From Vibrio gangliei (GTDB lineage: Bacteria > Pseudomonadota > Gammaproteobacteria > Enterobacterales > Vibrionaceae), in assembly GCF_026001925.1 (NCBI RefSeq), contig NZ_AP021869.1:124001-188000 (forward strand): 64,000 nucleotides of DNA, written 5' to 3'. The notes under the pieces were generated by a model, which saw only the letters and a program-made list of their open reading frames with translations, was not told the origin of the DNA and made no database searches. Every line of letters starts with the position of its first letter. The stretch's first letter is position 1. Made by a program: the position numbers and the translations under genes. Positions 1 to 9,546 of the stretch are shown piece by piece.

Positions 1-1515
1 TGGCACGGCAAACCCAAGCGCAGGCCGAGCAAATTCCATCAGTGCGATTTCATTATTGTGCAGCACTTGGTGTAAGTGCTGGTGTAATGGTGCGAGTAAC
101 GACTCATTACCTGCGATGGCTCTGGCATCCGAAAAAATCGCCAATTTCATCACCGATTCTGGGTTGCTTTGTTGCGCCCAAGTTTGCAGGCACTTTTTCC
201 AATCTAATTGATTCTTGACCCAATCTGGGTTATTCACCATGACTTTCCCCGGGCAAGGCGGGTAGCCGAGTTTTTGCAGCGCTGCGCTGAATGTTTCCAT
301 CAACGGGCCGAATTGATGCCAATGCAGGCCATCTTTGACAATCAGCGCATTATCTTGGTCGGTTTTCAGAATTTGTTCGCCGCGACCTTCTGAGCCCAGA
401 ACCACCAAACAACAGTGATCATGCAGATGCGCAGGCACAATCAATTCAAATGCTTTTTCCATGATTTGCTCGTTAATGGTCGAGATGAGCTCCATGATAA
501 AGCGCGTGCGGATGCCATTGTGTTGCAGCGTTTGCACTAATTCTCGTTGTTGGCTGGCGGCTTGGTATAAATCGTCCAAATTATTGGCGTTGGCAATGCG
601 TAGGGTGAGAACGTGCGAGTGGGTTGAAAAAGCGCTTAAAATTTGAGTGAGATGCAACATGCCAACGATTTGGCTGTCTTGTGTCACGGCAAGGCGTTTG
701 CATTTATGGCGTGTCATGGTGATCATGGCATCGAACAGGTATTCCCCTTGTTCAACATGATGTACCGGAAAGCGAGCAATCTGTTCAACCGGGCTTTGTG
801 GTGAATAGTTGTCTAACGTGATGGCGTGCAGCAAATCGGTACGCGTCACAATGCCAAAATTCAGCTTTTTCGCCGACTCTTGCTTCTTTGCTGGCTCTTG
901 TTTGTTGGGCGATTCTTGGCTGGAAGACAATGTATTTGAATAGGACGATAAAACCGTTGCAGGCAAGGGAACGAGAGCCGCATCGGTGCCTTGTTGCTGC
1001 ATACGCTCGACCGTCTGTTTCAGGCTGGTTTGTGGCTCGATCACAAGCGCTGGGCTGTAGATGGCCTCATCGACTTTAGTCAGAATAAATTCGGCCAAAT
1101 TTTGTTGATTGTGCGCCAGTTCCATTGGTTGCTGGCGAGTAGACAGATTGCTATCAAAATAGGCCGCAAAATCGTGATTGGTTTGGTATAGATTGAGGAA
1201 TACTTTTCGTGGCAGTAAATACGCCAAAGTATCTTCTAAAGCGGTATATCTATGCTTGATTGCGCCATCCAATACGGCACGCACATCGAACATATCTTCA
1301 TGGGCATAATGGGCGAACACTTCTTTGCCATCATCGCTGGTTTCTTCAACGCCACCTTTGATCAGAATATACAAATGGCCGTCGCATTTTCCCGGGGTGA
1401 GTATGGTGTCGGATTGGCGAAAATAGGCGACATCAAGGCTTGAACGCAGCAAGGTTTGTTGTGCGGTCGATAAGCGATCAAATGGCGCTAATGTCATGTT
1501 GAATTTATCCGGCAT
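1..1515 (-). CDS. cAMP-binding/CBS/DUF294 nucleotidyltransferase-like protein (C-terminus cut by window edge)
   Basis: My reverse-strand translation is open from an ATG at 1515 to the left edge, giving 505 codons with the C-terminus missing. The order is an N-terminal cyclic-nucleotide-binding-like domain (about residues 1-140), a CBS-pair region (about 150-300) with a hydrophilic K/E/S-rich insert near 205-225, and a DUF294 nucleotidyltransferase-like domain with the motif GSEGRGEQ near residue 373 followed by TDQDNAL. Proteins of this build are thought to bind nucleotides and regulate; the reaction is not established. In vibrios the family usually sits beside the acetate permease genes, and here actP lies 6-9 kb away. 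It is divergent from the MFS gene. The family call is firm and the function is open. Confidence 0.85.
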   Translation of the reverse strand, partial: MPDKFNMTLAPFDRLSTAQQTLLRSSLDVAYFRQSDTILTPGKCDGHLYILIKGGVEETSDDGKEVFAHYAHEDMFDVRAVLDGAIKHRYTALEDTLAYLLPRKVFLNLYQTNHDFAAYFDSNLSTRQQPMELAHNQQNLAEFILTKVDEAIYSPALVIEPQTSLKQTVERMQQQGTDAALVPLPATVLSSYSNTLSSSQESPNKQEPAKKQESAKKLNFGIVTRTDLLHAITLDNYSPQSPVEQIARFPVHHVEQGEYLFDAMITMTRHKCKRLAVTQDSQIVGMLHLTQILSAFSTHSHVLTLRIANANNLDDLYQAASQQRELVQTLQHNGIRTRFIMELISTINEQIMEKAFELIVPAHLHDHCCLVVLGSEGRGEQILKTDQDNALIVKDGLHWHQFGPLMETFSAALQKLGYPPCPGKVMVNNPDWVKNQLDWKKCLQTWAQQSNPESVMKLAIFSDARAIAGNESLLAPLHQHLHQVLHNNEIALMEFARPALGFAVP

Positions 1516-1788
1516 AGCAACATCACTCACACGATTACAAGAGTCTTGAGTGTGGCTATTTTCAATTGTGGACGCTAGACGACTTTGGTCTATATCTAAC
1601 TAACTTCAAGATGTGTTTCTCGTACTTGCTGGTGGAGTTTTCTATCGGCATTTATTCATTTGACGGAAAAAATCATCGTGAGATCACTTGGGTATAGATG
1701 GATTCGTTAGTGTAAAAAGGTGTGTTGTTAGCGGTGAGTCACAGGCATAATGGCGCTTTGTTTTTCAATGTTGTAGGCGAAATTTCCC

Positions 1789-2934
1789 ATGCTCACTCCT
1801 TCTCCTTTTGGTTGGATATCCCAATACTTCTTTGGTTTTTTCTTTGTGTACGGGGTGTACCTGCCTTTCTGGGGAATTTGGCTTTCAGAGCAAGGGGTGT
1901 CTGCGGCTGACATCGGGGTTTTACTTGGGCTCGGTTTTGCCACGCGTTGTGTGGTCAACTTGATGGTGACGCCTCGCTTACATAAAGTCGAACATCTACT
2001 GCCTGCATTACGCATTATAACCTTGGGTTGTCTGATTTTTACCAGTCTGCATTTAGCCGCAGGGGGCAGTTTTCTTTGGTTGGCATTAGCGGTGATCGGA
2101 TTTAACGCTTGTTTTGGGCCGGGGATGCCTTTATCGGATTCGGTGGCCAATTATTACAGCAAACTCAAATTGATTGATTATGGCCGCAGTCGCTTATGGG
2201 GTTCGGTGGCCTTTATTGTGGGTTCAACCTTGGTCGGTTATCTCGCCAATGGATTTGGCAGCGATATGATTATTTACACGGCAGCCGCGGGTCTATTAGT
2301 GACGGTGCTGATGTCGTTACGTCAACCTTCACAAATGCCCGTTACTCAAGCGGATGATGCAAAGAAAGCCAGACCGCCTTTGCTCGAGCTATTAAAGCAA
2401 TGGCCAGTGATTAAGTTTTTATTGTTGGTGGCGTTGTTGCAGGGCTCGCATGCAGCTTATTACAGTTTTAGCTCGATTTATTGGAAAGAAGCCGGCATCG
2501 CGGAGTCGGCCATAGGCTATTTGTGGAGCTTTTCGGTGGTATCCGAAGTGTTACTGTTTGCATTTAGCGCGCGTTTGTTTGCTCGTTGGTCATTAAGAAG
2601 CATGTTTTTATTGGCGTCATTGGCGGTGATTGTGCGTTGGAGTGGTTTGGCGTTAACTCATGAGGTTTGGCTGCTAGCGATATTACAAACGCTGCACGGC
2701 ATTACTTTCGCTCTGACGCATTTTGCCACTATTCGCTATATTCAACAGGCCGACGATAATCAAATGGTGCCCCTGCAATCGCTTTATAATGCTATTCCTT
2801 TGGGCGCATTTGTCGCGGCGATGACCGCATTGAGTGGCTGGGGTTATGAGTATTTACACGCAGGGATCTTCTGGGTGATGGCCGCGATGGGTGTGTTGGC
2901 GATATTCATCAAACTGGATGAGCGGGCTAAATAA
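1789..2934 (+). CDS. MFS transporter, 3-phenylpropionate permease (HcaT)-like
   Basis: A 381-residue protein, the usual length for a 12-helix major facilitator. It opens with an HcaT-like N-terminus (PFGWISQYFFGFFFVYGVYL) and has alternating hydrophobic segments throughout, with a longer hydrophilic loop near residues 180-200 between the two six-helix halves. HcaT relatives import aromatic acids by proton symport in the inner membrane. No aromatic catabolic gene lies nearby, so the substrate is not shown here. It is transcribed alone, divergent from the DUF294 gene, and 190 bases ahead of the CrbS-type kinase. Fold confidence is high and substrate confidence is low. Confidence 0.8.
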   Translation: MLTPSPFGWISQYFFGFFFVYGVYLPFWGIWLSEQGVSAADIGVLLGLGFATRCVVNLMVTPRLHKVEHLLPALRIITLGCLIFTSLHLAAGGSFLWLALAVIGFNACFGPGMPLSDSVANYYSKLKLIDYGRSRLWGSVAFIVGSTLVGYLANGFGSDMIIYTAAAGLLVTVLMSLRQPSQMPVTQADDAKKARPPLLELLKQWPVIKFLLLVALLQGSHAAYYSFSSIYWKEAGIAESAIGYLWSFSVVSEVLLFAFSARLFARWSLRSMFLLASLAVIVRWSGLALTHEVWLLAILQTLHGITFALTHFATIRYIQQADDNQMVPLQSLYNAIPLGAFVAAMTALSGWGYEYLHAGIFWVMAAMGVLAIFIKLDERAK

Positions 2935-3125
2935 TCTTTTCTGAAGTTAAAGAACCTTTGCTGAAGTTAAATAACCTCAGCTGCGGATAACTAGAGTACA
3001 GGGTGAGTGCGCTGAACTCAGCGAGTTTTTGCACTTGGCCCACACTTCAACATCAAACTGATTGAGACTCACTCGCCCTCGTAGCACAATTTGTGTAAAT
3101 ACATGGATGTATGGTTTGAGGGCGT

Positions 3126-6100
3126 ATGCAAGGATGGATAGTGATCCCCGTGTCATTGGCATATCTGGGGATATTGTTTTTAATCGCATGGTATGGCGAT
3201 AGACAGAAAAGCTGGCTATATCGCTGGCGCCCTTGGATTTATAGCCTGTCAATTGCGGTGTACTGCACCTCTTGGACTTTCTACGGTACGGTGGGGCAAG
3301 CCAGTACTGATATGTGGTCGTTTCTTCCTATCTACTTAGCGCCTATTCTGGTGTTTACCTTTGGTTGGCGTATTTTGGCGCGCCTGATTTTAATTACCAA
3401 GCGTGAACACATTACCTCGATTGCTGACTTTATTGCCGCACGTTATGGCAAATCTCAAGGCTTAGCGATTACCGTCACCATCATTGCCGTGATTGGTATT
3501 TTACCCTACATCGCGTTGCAGTTGCGTGGTATTACCATGGGGCTTGAATTGGTTGCACCCAATCTGATGGAACAATTGGGTTACCAAGATCTGCAAGTGT
3601 CGTGGTTTGTGGTGTTGGTGATGTCGGTGTTTACCATGTTGTTTGGCACGCGCCATATTGATAACACCGAGCACCATCGCGGCATTATGATGGCTGTGGC
3701 GTTTGAGTCTGTGGTCAAGTTGTTTGCTTTCTTAGTCGTCGGCTTGTTTGTGGTGTATTTGATTTACCAATCACCAAACATCAGCTTCACTCAATTGAGC
3801 CAACAGTATTATCAAGCCCCGAACATGCCCAAGCTGATCATTCACATGGTGTTGACCATGGCGGCGATCATCTGTTTGCCGCGTCAGTTTCACACAATGA
3901 TTGTGGAAAACGATCAAGCCAAAGATTTGCATGTTGCGAGACGCGTTTTCCCCGGTTATTTACTGCTGATGGGGCTCTTTGTACTGCCCGTTGCTTGGGC
4001 TGGGCAAGCGCTCCTTACTGGCACCAGCGCCGATTCTTATGTGATCAGTTTGCCGCTTTCGGTTGGTGCCGACACCATTGCTTTGTTGGCGTACCTTGGT
4101 GGTACGTCAGCGGCCAGTGGCATGGTGATTGTCTCAACCATTGCGCTAACCATCATGGTATCAAATGATTTAGTGTGGCCGATGTTACTGCGCCGAATGC
4201 GTTTATCTCAAGCCAGATCTGGTCAAATTGGCGGCTTATTGCTCAATGTTCGCCGTACCTTGATTGCTTTGCTATTGCTAGGTGCGTGGGGCTTTTATCA
4301 AATTTTAGATAAAGTGCCTTCGCTTTCCGTGATTGGTTTATTGTCTTTTGCTGCCATCGCTCAGTTTGCGCCTGCTTTATTAGGGGGCTTGTATTGGCGC
4401 AAAGGGAATCGACAGGGCGTGTACGTCGGTTTGATTGCGGGCTTCATTGTGTGGCTGTTCACGTTAATGCTGCAAACTAATATGTTGGCTGGCAGCGAAG
4501 ATACTAACTTCTTAGTGTGGATGATGACGCCACCGGAATGGTTACAAGCCTTGAAGTTGCAGTCGTCTGATTGGGGCATGGCGTTAAGTTTGGTGGTGAA
4601 TACCGCCGCGTACATTTTGGTATCGCTCATGACCCGCTCCAGTTTGAGTGACCGATTACAAGCGGCCTCTTTTGTTGGTACCCCTTTCCCTGAAAGTGAA
4701 GATGTCAGTTTGTATCAAAGCCGAGTGAGCGTGGCGGAACTAGAAATGCTGGCCTCTCGCTTTGTGGGACGTAAACGCGCGCGTATGGCATTTCAACTTT
4801 TTTGGGCGCAGCAACCACAAACGCAATTACCACAGCAACAAGCTTCAGCGCCATTAATTCGTCATACAGAGCGGGTATTGGCGGGGGTGTTTGGTGCTTC
4901 ATCGGCAAGATTAGTGCTGACATCGGCATTGCAAGGTCGCAACATGCAGTTGGAAGAAGTGGCAGCCATTGTGGATGAGGCTTCTGAGTTATACGACTTT
5001 AGCCGTGGCTTATTGCAAGGAGCGATTGAGCATGTCAGCCAAGGGATTGCGGTGGTGGATAAACAACTGCGGCTGGTGGCGTGGAATCAACGGTATTTAG
5101 AACTCTTTGATTTCCCACCGGGCTTAATTCAAGTGGGGCGACCGATTGCCGATATTATTCGCCATAATGCACAACAAGGCTTATGCGGGCCGGGCGATCC
5201 CGAAGCACACGTGCGTCGCCGTGTTGAACATTTAGAGCGCGGAACCAAGCATACATCATCTCGCGTGCGTGACGATGGACAAGTGATTGAAGTGCAAGGT
5301 AACCCGATGCCAGGCGGTGGCTTTGTCATGAGTTTTTCTGATATCACCGCCTTCCGCCGCGCAGAACAAGCGTTAAAAGAAGCCAATGAAACACTGGAAG
5401 ACCGAGTACAAGAGCGGACTCATGAGCTGGAAAATCTCAATACTAAGCTGGTTGCGGCAACGCGAGATGCGCAGCAAGCCTCACAATCAAAAAGCCGTTT
5501 ATTGGCCGCCGTGAGCCATGATTTGATGCAGCCACTGAATGCCGCGCGTTTGTTTGCTTCTTCATTAACGGAAACCGCTCAAGACGACAACACCAAACAG
5601 TTTTCCGCTCATATCGAAAGTGCGCTCGGGGCGGCGGAAGACTTGATCAGTGACTTATTGGATATTTCCCGTTTGGAGTCAGGAAAAGTACCAACCGATG
5701 TGCATTGTTTTGCCTTGCATGAAGTGTTAGATAAGTTGGATGCCGAATTTAGCGTACTGGGTGCAGAGCATGGCGTGGAGTTTGAACGAGTGGCGACACA
5801 ACTCAACGTCAGATCCGATCCGAAATTGCTGCGCCGAGTATTGCAAAACTTACTCACCAATGCGTTTCGTTATAGTCAGCAAGAAGGCCGCACAGGGCGA
5901 GTGTTGCTCGGTGTGCGCCGAATTAAAGATGAAGTGCGAATTGAAGTCTGGGATAACGGTATCGGTATACCTTATGAGAAGCAAGGGGAAATCTTTGAAG
6001 AGTTTACCCGAGTGGATGCCAACCGCGCCGATCAAGGGTTAGGCCTAGGGCTTGCGATTGCCCGAGGGATCACACGTTTACTTGGCCATGGTTTAGATCT

Positions 6101-6566
6101 GCGTTCTTGGCCGCAACAAGGCACGGTATTTTCTGTCACCTTACCACGCTGTTACAACGTGCCTTCGGTAGAAACGGTAGAAAAACCGGTTGAGCACGCA
6201 CCACTGGCTAACATCAAAGTATTGTGTGTCGATAATGAGCCTGACATTTTACTCGGTATGCGCACCTTGCTCGAACGTTGGGGGTGTGAAGTTCGCACGG
6301 CGGTTGATTTAAAACAGAGTTTACAAGCGATAGAACAAGATTGGTGCCCAGAAGTGGTGTTCTCCGATTATCACCTCGACAATGGCCGCACCGGCTTGGA
6401 AGTGCTGGAACAATTGAGAATAAAACTTGGTGACAGTTTCGCCGGAGTGGTCATCAGCGCCGATCGCTCCGATGATGTCAATCAAGCCATTCACCAAGGG
6501 GGTTATCAGTTCTTGACTAAGCCAGTCAAACCGTTGAAATTAAGGGGTATATTGAATCGTTTATAA
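3126..6566 (+). CDS. crbS: CrbS-like hybrid sensor histidine kinase with sodium:solute symporter domain
   Basis: 1146 residues in one frame. Residues 1 to about 500 form a sodium:solute symporter (SLC5-type) membrane domain with about 13 helices. A STAC-like linker follows near 535-565 (VAELEMLASRFVGRKRAR). Then come a PAS domain near 630-740, a coiled coil near 745-785, a HisKA domain with the phospho-acceptor histidine near 798 (SHDLMQPLNA), a HATPase domain (N box near 904, DNGIGIP near 943, GLGLGLA near 968), and a receiver domain with its aspartate near 1080 (FSDYHLDNG). This is the layout of CrbS, which with CrbR controls the acetate switch in Vibrio cholerae by activating acs. The acetate symporter genes lie just downstream on the other strand and a CrbR-like regulator at 12158-12793. 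The family is certain; the crbS name rests on architecture and neighbours. Confidence 0.85.
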   Translation: MQGWIVIPVSLAYLGILFLIAWYGDRQKSWLYRWRPWIYSLSIAVYCTSWTFYGTVGQASTDMWSFLPIYLAPILVFTFGWRILARLILITKREHITSIADFIAARYGKSQGLAITVTIIAVIGILPYIALQLRGITMGLELVAPNLMEQLGYQDLQVSWFVVLVMSVFTMLFGTRHIDNTEHHRGIMMAVAFESVVKLFAFLVVGLFVVYLIYQSPNISFTQLSQQYYQAPNMPKLIIHMVLTMAAIICLPRQFHTMIVENDQAKDLHVARRVFPGYLLLMGLFVLPVAWAGQALLTGTSADSYVISLPLSVGADTIALLAYLGGTSAASGMVIVSTIALTIMVSNDLVWPMLLRRMRLSQARSGQIGGLLLNVRRTLIALLLLGAWGFYQILDKVPSLSVIGLLSFAAIAQFAPALLGGLYWRKGNRQGVYVGLIAGFIVWLFTLMLQTNMLAGSEDTNFLVWMMTPPEWLQALKLQSSDWGMALSLVVNTAAYILVSLMTRSSLSDRLQAASFVGTPFPESEDVSLYQSRVSVAELEMLASRFVGRKRARMAFQLFWAQQPQTQLPQQQASAPLIRHTERVLAGVFGASSARLVLTSALQGRNMQLEEVAAIVDEASELYDFSRGLLQGAIEHVSQGIAVVDKQLRLVAWNQRYLELFDFPPGLIQVGRPIADIIRHNAQQGLCGPGDPEAHVRRRVEHLERGTKHTSSRVRDDGQVIEVQGNPMPGGGFVMSFSDITAFRRAEQALKEANETLEDRVQERTHELENLNTKLVAATRDAQQASQSKSRLLAAVSHDLMQPLNAARLFASSLTETAQDDNTKQFSAHIESALGAAEDLISDLLDISRLESGKVPTDVHCFALHEVLDKLDAEFSVLGAEHGVEFERVATQLNVRSDPKLLRRVLQNLLTNAFRYSQQEGRTGRVLLGVRRIKDEVRIEVWDNGIGIPYEKQGEIFEEFTRVDANRADQGLGLGLAIARGITRLLGHGLDLRSWPQQGTVFSVTLPRCYNVPSVETVEKPVEHAPLANIKVLCVDNEPDILLGMRTLLERWGCEVRTAVDLKQSLQAIEQDWCPEVVFSDYHLDNGRTGLEVLEQLRIKLGDSFAGVVISADRSDDVNQAIHQGGYQFLTKPVKPLKLRGILNRL

Positions 6567-6577
6567 GGAAGTAAAAC

Positions 6578-6829
6578 ATGATGGGTGAATACCAAACTAA
6601 ACAAGGTGTATTAGTGGAGATCTACCAAGGGCAAGTACGTATTGCCAATGGCGGCTTAGTGGTCAGTGATAAAGTGGACAATATTCACGCGATTACGATC
6701 AATACGCCTGATGGGCAAGGCAGTTTTTACCTCGCCATTGATGATTCCAATGCGCTGCTGTTTGTTGAAGATTTAGCGGAGCTTGAAGCGGTAGCGGATG
6801 TGCTTGGGATTGAGGTGGAGAAAGGATAA
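6578..6829 (+). CDS. hypothetical protein, probable same operon as crbS
   Basis: An 83-residue acidic protein I do not recognise. It begins 11 bases after the crbS stop with a good ribosome-binding site (AAGGAAG) ahead of two consecutive ATG codons, so co-transcription and perhaps coupled translation are likely. It has no signal peptide or membrane segment. The sequence alternates short hydrophobic stretches (VLVEIYQGQVRIANGGLVV, then FYLAIDDSNALLFVEDL), suggesting a small beta-rich cytosolic domain. A terminator-like hairpin follows at 6876-6905. The position suggests a link to CrbS signalling, but the sequence shows no function. Confidence 0.75.
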   Translation: MMGEYQTKQGVLVEIYQGQVRIANGGLVVSDKVDNIHAITINTPDGQGSFYLAIDDSNALLFVEDLAELEAVADVLGIEVEKG

Positions 6830-6836
6830 AAGGGGT

Positions 6837-7190
6837 TTTAGTCCCTAGTTTCTAGTTCCTGGGAAAAAAGCACAGAGATCGTGGTGAAAGCTGCGATCTT
6901 TTTTTCGATTCTCGGGGGCTCGGTCGCTGCGCTGCTCGTTTCTCGATAAAGAAAGAGCGAGGTTCGTGTCGCGTGTTAGAGTAAAAGAAGAGCTGAGTGG
7001 CGGGGACGTTTCACTAGAGAGCCGAAAAGAAAAGAAACCTAGAGCGATCAGCTTATTGCAGTGTTTTGCTCTTGCTTTTACTCGCAACACGAAGCGAAGC
7101 GTTCACGCATCTCGTCACTATTTTTTTGTTTTTTCGCTTTTCCGAGCCACGAGCAGCGTAGCGCCCGAAAATCGAAACTCGTATATAAAT
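6837..7190. repeat. dispersed intergenic repeat, copy A
   Basis: This stretch has no credible gene. It opens with CCTAGTTTCTAGTTCCT-type direct repeats (6842-6860) and a terminator-like hairpin. Next is a GC-rich module at 6916-6945 (GCTCGGTCGCTGCGCTGCTC) and, about 200 bases on, a partial inverted copy at 7141-7170 (GAGCCACGAGCAGCGTAGCG). The same modules occur at 18778-19265, 28728-28775 and 29664-30030. Two short open frames inside are products of the repeat composition and are not called as genes. Confidence 0.75.
6876..6905 (+). terminator. probable intrinsic terminator after the crbS operon, within repeat copy A
   Basis: AGATCG (6876-6881) pairs with CGATCT (6894-6899), followed by seven T. 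The loop is 12 bases, so the hairpin is modest. A related element is found in reverse orientation at 19194-19230, so the terminator appears to be part of the mobile or dispersed repeat. Confidence 0.5.
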
Positions 7191-7191
7191 A

Positions 7192-7218
7192 AAGCCCGAA
7201 GCATGACACTTCGGGCTT
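7192..7218 (-). terminator. intrinsic terminator of actP
   Basis: A perfect 10-bp stem, AAGCCCGAAG with CTTCGGGCTT, loop of seven bases. On the minus strand it is followed by TTTATTTAT, so it ends the DUF4212-actP transcript. It lies 32 bases past the actP stop. Confidence 0.85.
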
Positions 7219-7250
7219 GTTGGTTTTAGATATAATGTTCGCTATTCAGA

Positions 7251-8954
7251 TTAATGATCGTGTGCTGCGCCTGCGCCTTTCGGGAAGCGGATCGATTCGA
7301 CCATATCTTGTACATCTTTTGGTACTTCTGCGGTGAATTTATTGACCACAATTGACACCACAAAGTTCAAACACATGCCCAATGTACCGATGCCTTCTGG
7401 GCTGATGCCGAAGAACCAGTTATCTGGCGTGCTAGCCGCTGGGTTAATGAACTTGAAGTAAATGATGTAAGCTGCGGTGAAAGTAATACCTGTCACCATA
7501 CCAGCAATCGCCCCTTCTTTGTTCATCTTCTTATAGAAAATACCTAAGATGATGGCAGGGAAGAAGGAGGCTGCGGCAAGGCCGAAGGCAAACGCCACCA
7601 CCTGGGCTACGAAGCCTGGAGGGTTAATACCTAGGTAACCCGCACCGATGACCGCCAGTGCTGCGGCACCCCGAGCAAATAACAGTTCCTGTTTATCACT
7701 CATGTTGGGCTTAAACTCTTTCTTGAGTAGGTCGTGGGAAATCGATGTTGAGATAACCAATAACAAGCCCGCTGCGGTAGAGAGTGCTGCCGCTAAGCCA
7801 CCTGCTGCCAATAGTGCTACTACCCAGTTAGGCAGTTTGGCCAGCTCAGGTGAAGCCAATACGATGATGTCACGGTTGATTTGAACTTCGTTGCTCTCAT
7901 CACCGGTGTAAGTCATGCGACCATCACCGTTTTTATCTTCCCAAGCCACAAGGCCTGTGCTTTCCCAGTTCTTATACCAGCTTGGTGCGTTTTCTGCAGG
8001 AACCCCTTTCAGATCTGGGCCATTAATGGTTTCAATCAAGTTTACACGAGCAAATGATGCAACTGCAGGAGCGGTTGTATAAAGCAATGAAATGAACAGT
8101 AGTGCCCAACCCGCAGAGATACGCGCATCACGTACACGCGGTACAGTGAAGAAACGGATAATTACGTGTGGTAAGCCTGCTGTACCCACCATTAGTGCTG
8201 CAGTGATAAAGAATACATCGACGGTACTTTTTGAGCCATCAACGTAAGAGTTAAAGCCAAGCTCTTGAGTTAAGCCTTCAAGACGATCCATTAAGTACAC
8301 ATCAGAACCAGAAATGGTCGAGCCCATACCAATTTGTGGGAACACGTGACCAGTCATCATGATCGATGTGAATACAGCAGGAACAAGGAATGCGAAAATA
8401 AGCACACAGAATTGCGCTACCTGAGTATAGGTAATGCCTTTCATGCCGCCTAATACCGCATAGAAGAACACAATCGCCATACCAATGATGATGCCAAGGT
8501 TGATATCAACTTCTAAGAAGCGAGCAAATACCACACCCACACCACGCATTTGGCCAGCTACATAAGTGAACGACACGAAAATGGCACAGAAAATGGCCAC
8601 TAAGCGAGCGGTACGTGAGTAGTAACGGTCACCAATGAAATCAGGAACGGTGAATTTGCCGAATTTACGTAAATAAGGGGCTAGACAAAGTGCTAATAAT
8701 ACGTAACCGCCAGTCCAACCCATTAAATAAACGGAGCCATCGTAGCCGGCGAATGAAATGATACCTGCCATTGAGATAAACGATGCGGCTGACATCCAGT
8801 CTGCTGCCGTTGCCATGCCGTTCGCGACAGGGTGAACACCACCGCCTGCGACATAGAATTCACTGGTTGATCCTGCTCGTGCCCAAATCGCGATACCGAT
8901 ATACAGTGCAAAAGTAATTCCAACCAGAATAAACGTCCAAGTTTGAATATCCAT
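7251..8954 (-). CDS. actP: cation/acetate symporter ActP
   Basis: 567 residues from the ATG at 8954 (MDIQTWTFILVG), chosen because GAGG lies just upstream and because earlier in-frame starts would run into the preceding gene. It has about 13 hydrophobic segments and the sodium:solute symporter signature region near 170-190 (GGMKGITYTQVAQF). ActP relatives import acetate and similar short monocarboxylates with a cation across the inner membrane. The small DUF4212 partner lies 10 bases upstream in the same operon. The strong CrbS-type kinase downstream, itself carrying a related transporter domain, supports acetate as substrate. Assignment to the SSF family is certain; acetate rests on similarity and context. 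Confidence 0.88.
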   Translation of the reverse strand: MDIQTWTFILVGITFALYIGIAIWARAGSTSEFYVAGGGVHPVANGMATAADWMSAASFISMAGIISFAGYDGSVYLMGWTGGYVLLALCLAPYLRKFGKFTVPDFIGDRYYSRTARLVAIFCAIFVSFTYVAGQMRGVGVVFARFLEVDINLGIIIGMAIVFFYAVLGGMKGITYTQVAQFCVLIFAFLVPAVFTSIMMTGHVFPQIGMGSTISGSDVYLMDRLEGLTQELGFNSYVDGSKSTVDVFFITAALMVGTAGLPHVIIRFFTVPRVRDARISAGWALLFISLLYTTAPAVASFARVNLIETINGPDLKGVPAENAPSWYKNWESTGLVAWEDKNGDGRMTYTGDESNEVQINRDIIVLASPELAKLPNWVVALLAAGGLAAALSTAAGLLLVISTSISHDLLKKEFKPNMSDKQELLFARGAAALAVIGAGYLGINPPGFVAQVVAFAFGLAAASFFPAIILGIFYKKMNKEGAIAGMVTGITFTAAYIIYFKFINPAASTPDNWFFGISPEGIGTLGMCLNFVVSIVVNKFTAEVPKDVQDMVESIRFPKGAGAAHDH

Positions 8955-8964
8955 ATTAAGCCTC

Positions 8965-9231
8965 TTAGTCTTCCTGAACTTTGTATTTTCTATCCAGCGC
9001 ATTCATACGCGCGACGTAAACGAAGATCAGCGCAACGAAGGTATAAATCGATCCTTGCTGAGCAAACCAGAACCCTAATTTAAAGCCTGCAAATTGTACT
9101 GTGTTGAGTGCATCGACAAATAAAATGCCGGCACAGTAAGACACCACAAACCAAATGGTAAGTAGCGTCGCCATAATGCCTAGGTTTTCCTTCCAATAGG
9201 CTTGGGCATGTTGGTCAGATTCAAACGACAT
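8965..9231 (-). CDS. DUF4212 small subunit of sodium/solute symporter
   Basis: 88 residues with two membrane segments (about 20-42 and 50-72) separated by a short turn. It matches the DUF4212 family, found as a small partner encoded ahead of SSF symporters of the acetate/lactate type. There are two ATG codons. The second (9231, MSFESDQ) has GGAG seven bases ahead, while the first (9237) is too close to it, so I use 9231. The gene leads a two-gene operon with actP 10 bases on. Its exact role in transport is not known. Confidence 0.85.
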   Translation of the reverse strand: MSFESDQHAQAYWKENLGIMATLLTIWFVVSYCAGILFVDALNTVQFAGFKLGFWFAQQGSIYTFVALIFVYVARMNALDRKYKVQED

Positions 9232-9546
9232 GGCCATTCTCCTTTGTTTTACTTGTAATTTCCCTCAAGTAGCAAGGGGCTTTTTTTATTACCTTTGTTG
9301 TTAATAAAAGGTTACAAGCAAACGATAGCAGCACTATTTAAAAGCAGCTTTTCAACTTTAGTCGGGCGAAAAAAGTGATGAAATTGAATGGAATGGGCAT
9401 TTTTGTGAGGTAGATTGAAATAATTTAGCCTAGCTCGAAGTTCGGGCTAGGCTAAGGTCTAATAAGGTTAGTCTAAGGTCTAATACGGTAAATGAGAGCG
9501 ATGATCACGCTTTGTGGTATTTACCATGATTTTAATTTTCAGAGGC
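9232..9546. other. intergenic region between marC and the DUF4212-actP operon
   Basis: A 315-base gap, AT-rich. It must hold the promoter of the minus-strand actP operon in its 5' half; I could not pick a convincing -10/-35 pair. It contains the hairpin at 9425-9455 and a direct repeat (TAAGGTCTAATA twice, near 9453-9487). No gene or RNA was seen. Confidence 0.5.
9425..9455 (-). terminator. hairpin, possible marC terminator
   Basis: A perfect 10-bp inverted repeat, TTAGCCTAGC with GCTAGGCTAA. It lies about 90 bases after the marC stop in its reading direction. The following tract (AAATTATTT) is only weakly U-rich, so termination is uncertain and a protein-binding site is an alternative. Confidence 0.4.

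Noticed and set aside
1728..2150. 140-codon frame antisense to the MFS transporter
   Set aside because: It overlaps a well-supported transporter gene, and its proline/lysine-rich composition is that of a shadow frame.
2935..3125. Terminator after the MFS gene near 3010-3036
   Set aside because: CGCTG-AACT-CAGCG is a short 5-bp stem followed by only five T; too weak to call.
6837..7190. ERIC element
   Set aside because: The repeat lacks the ERIC central palindrome and end sequences; only the general idea of an intergenic inverted repeat is shared.
6845..7229. Open frames of 81 and 87 codons after the crbS operon
   Set aside because: They fall in repeat copy A on opposite strands, overlap terminators, and have biased repeat-derived composition.
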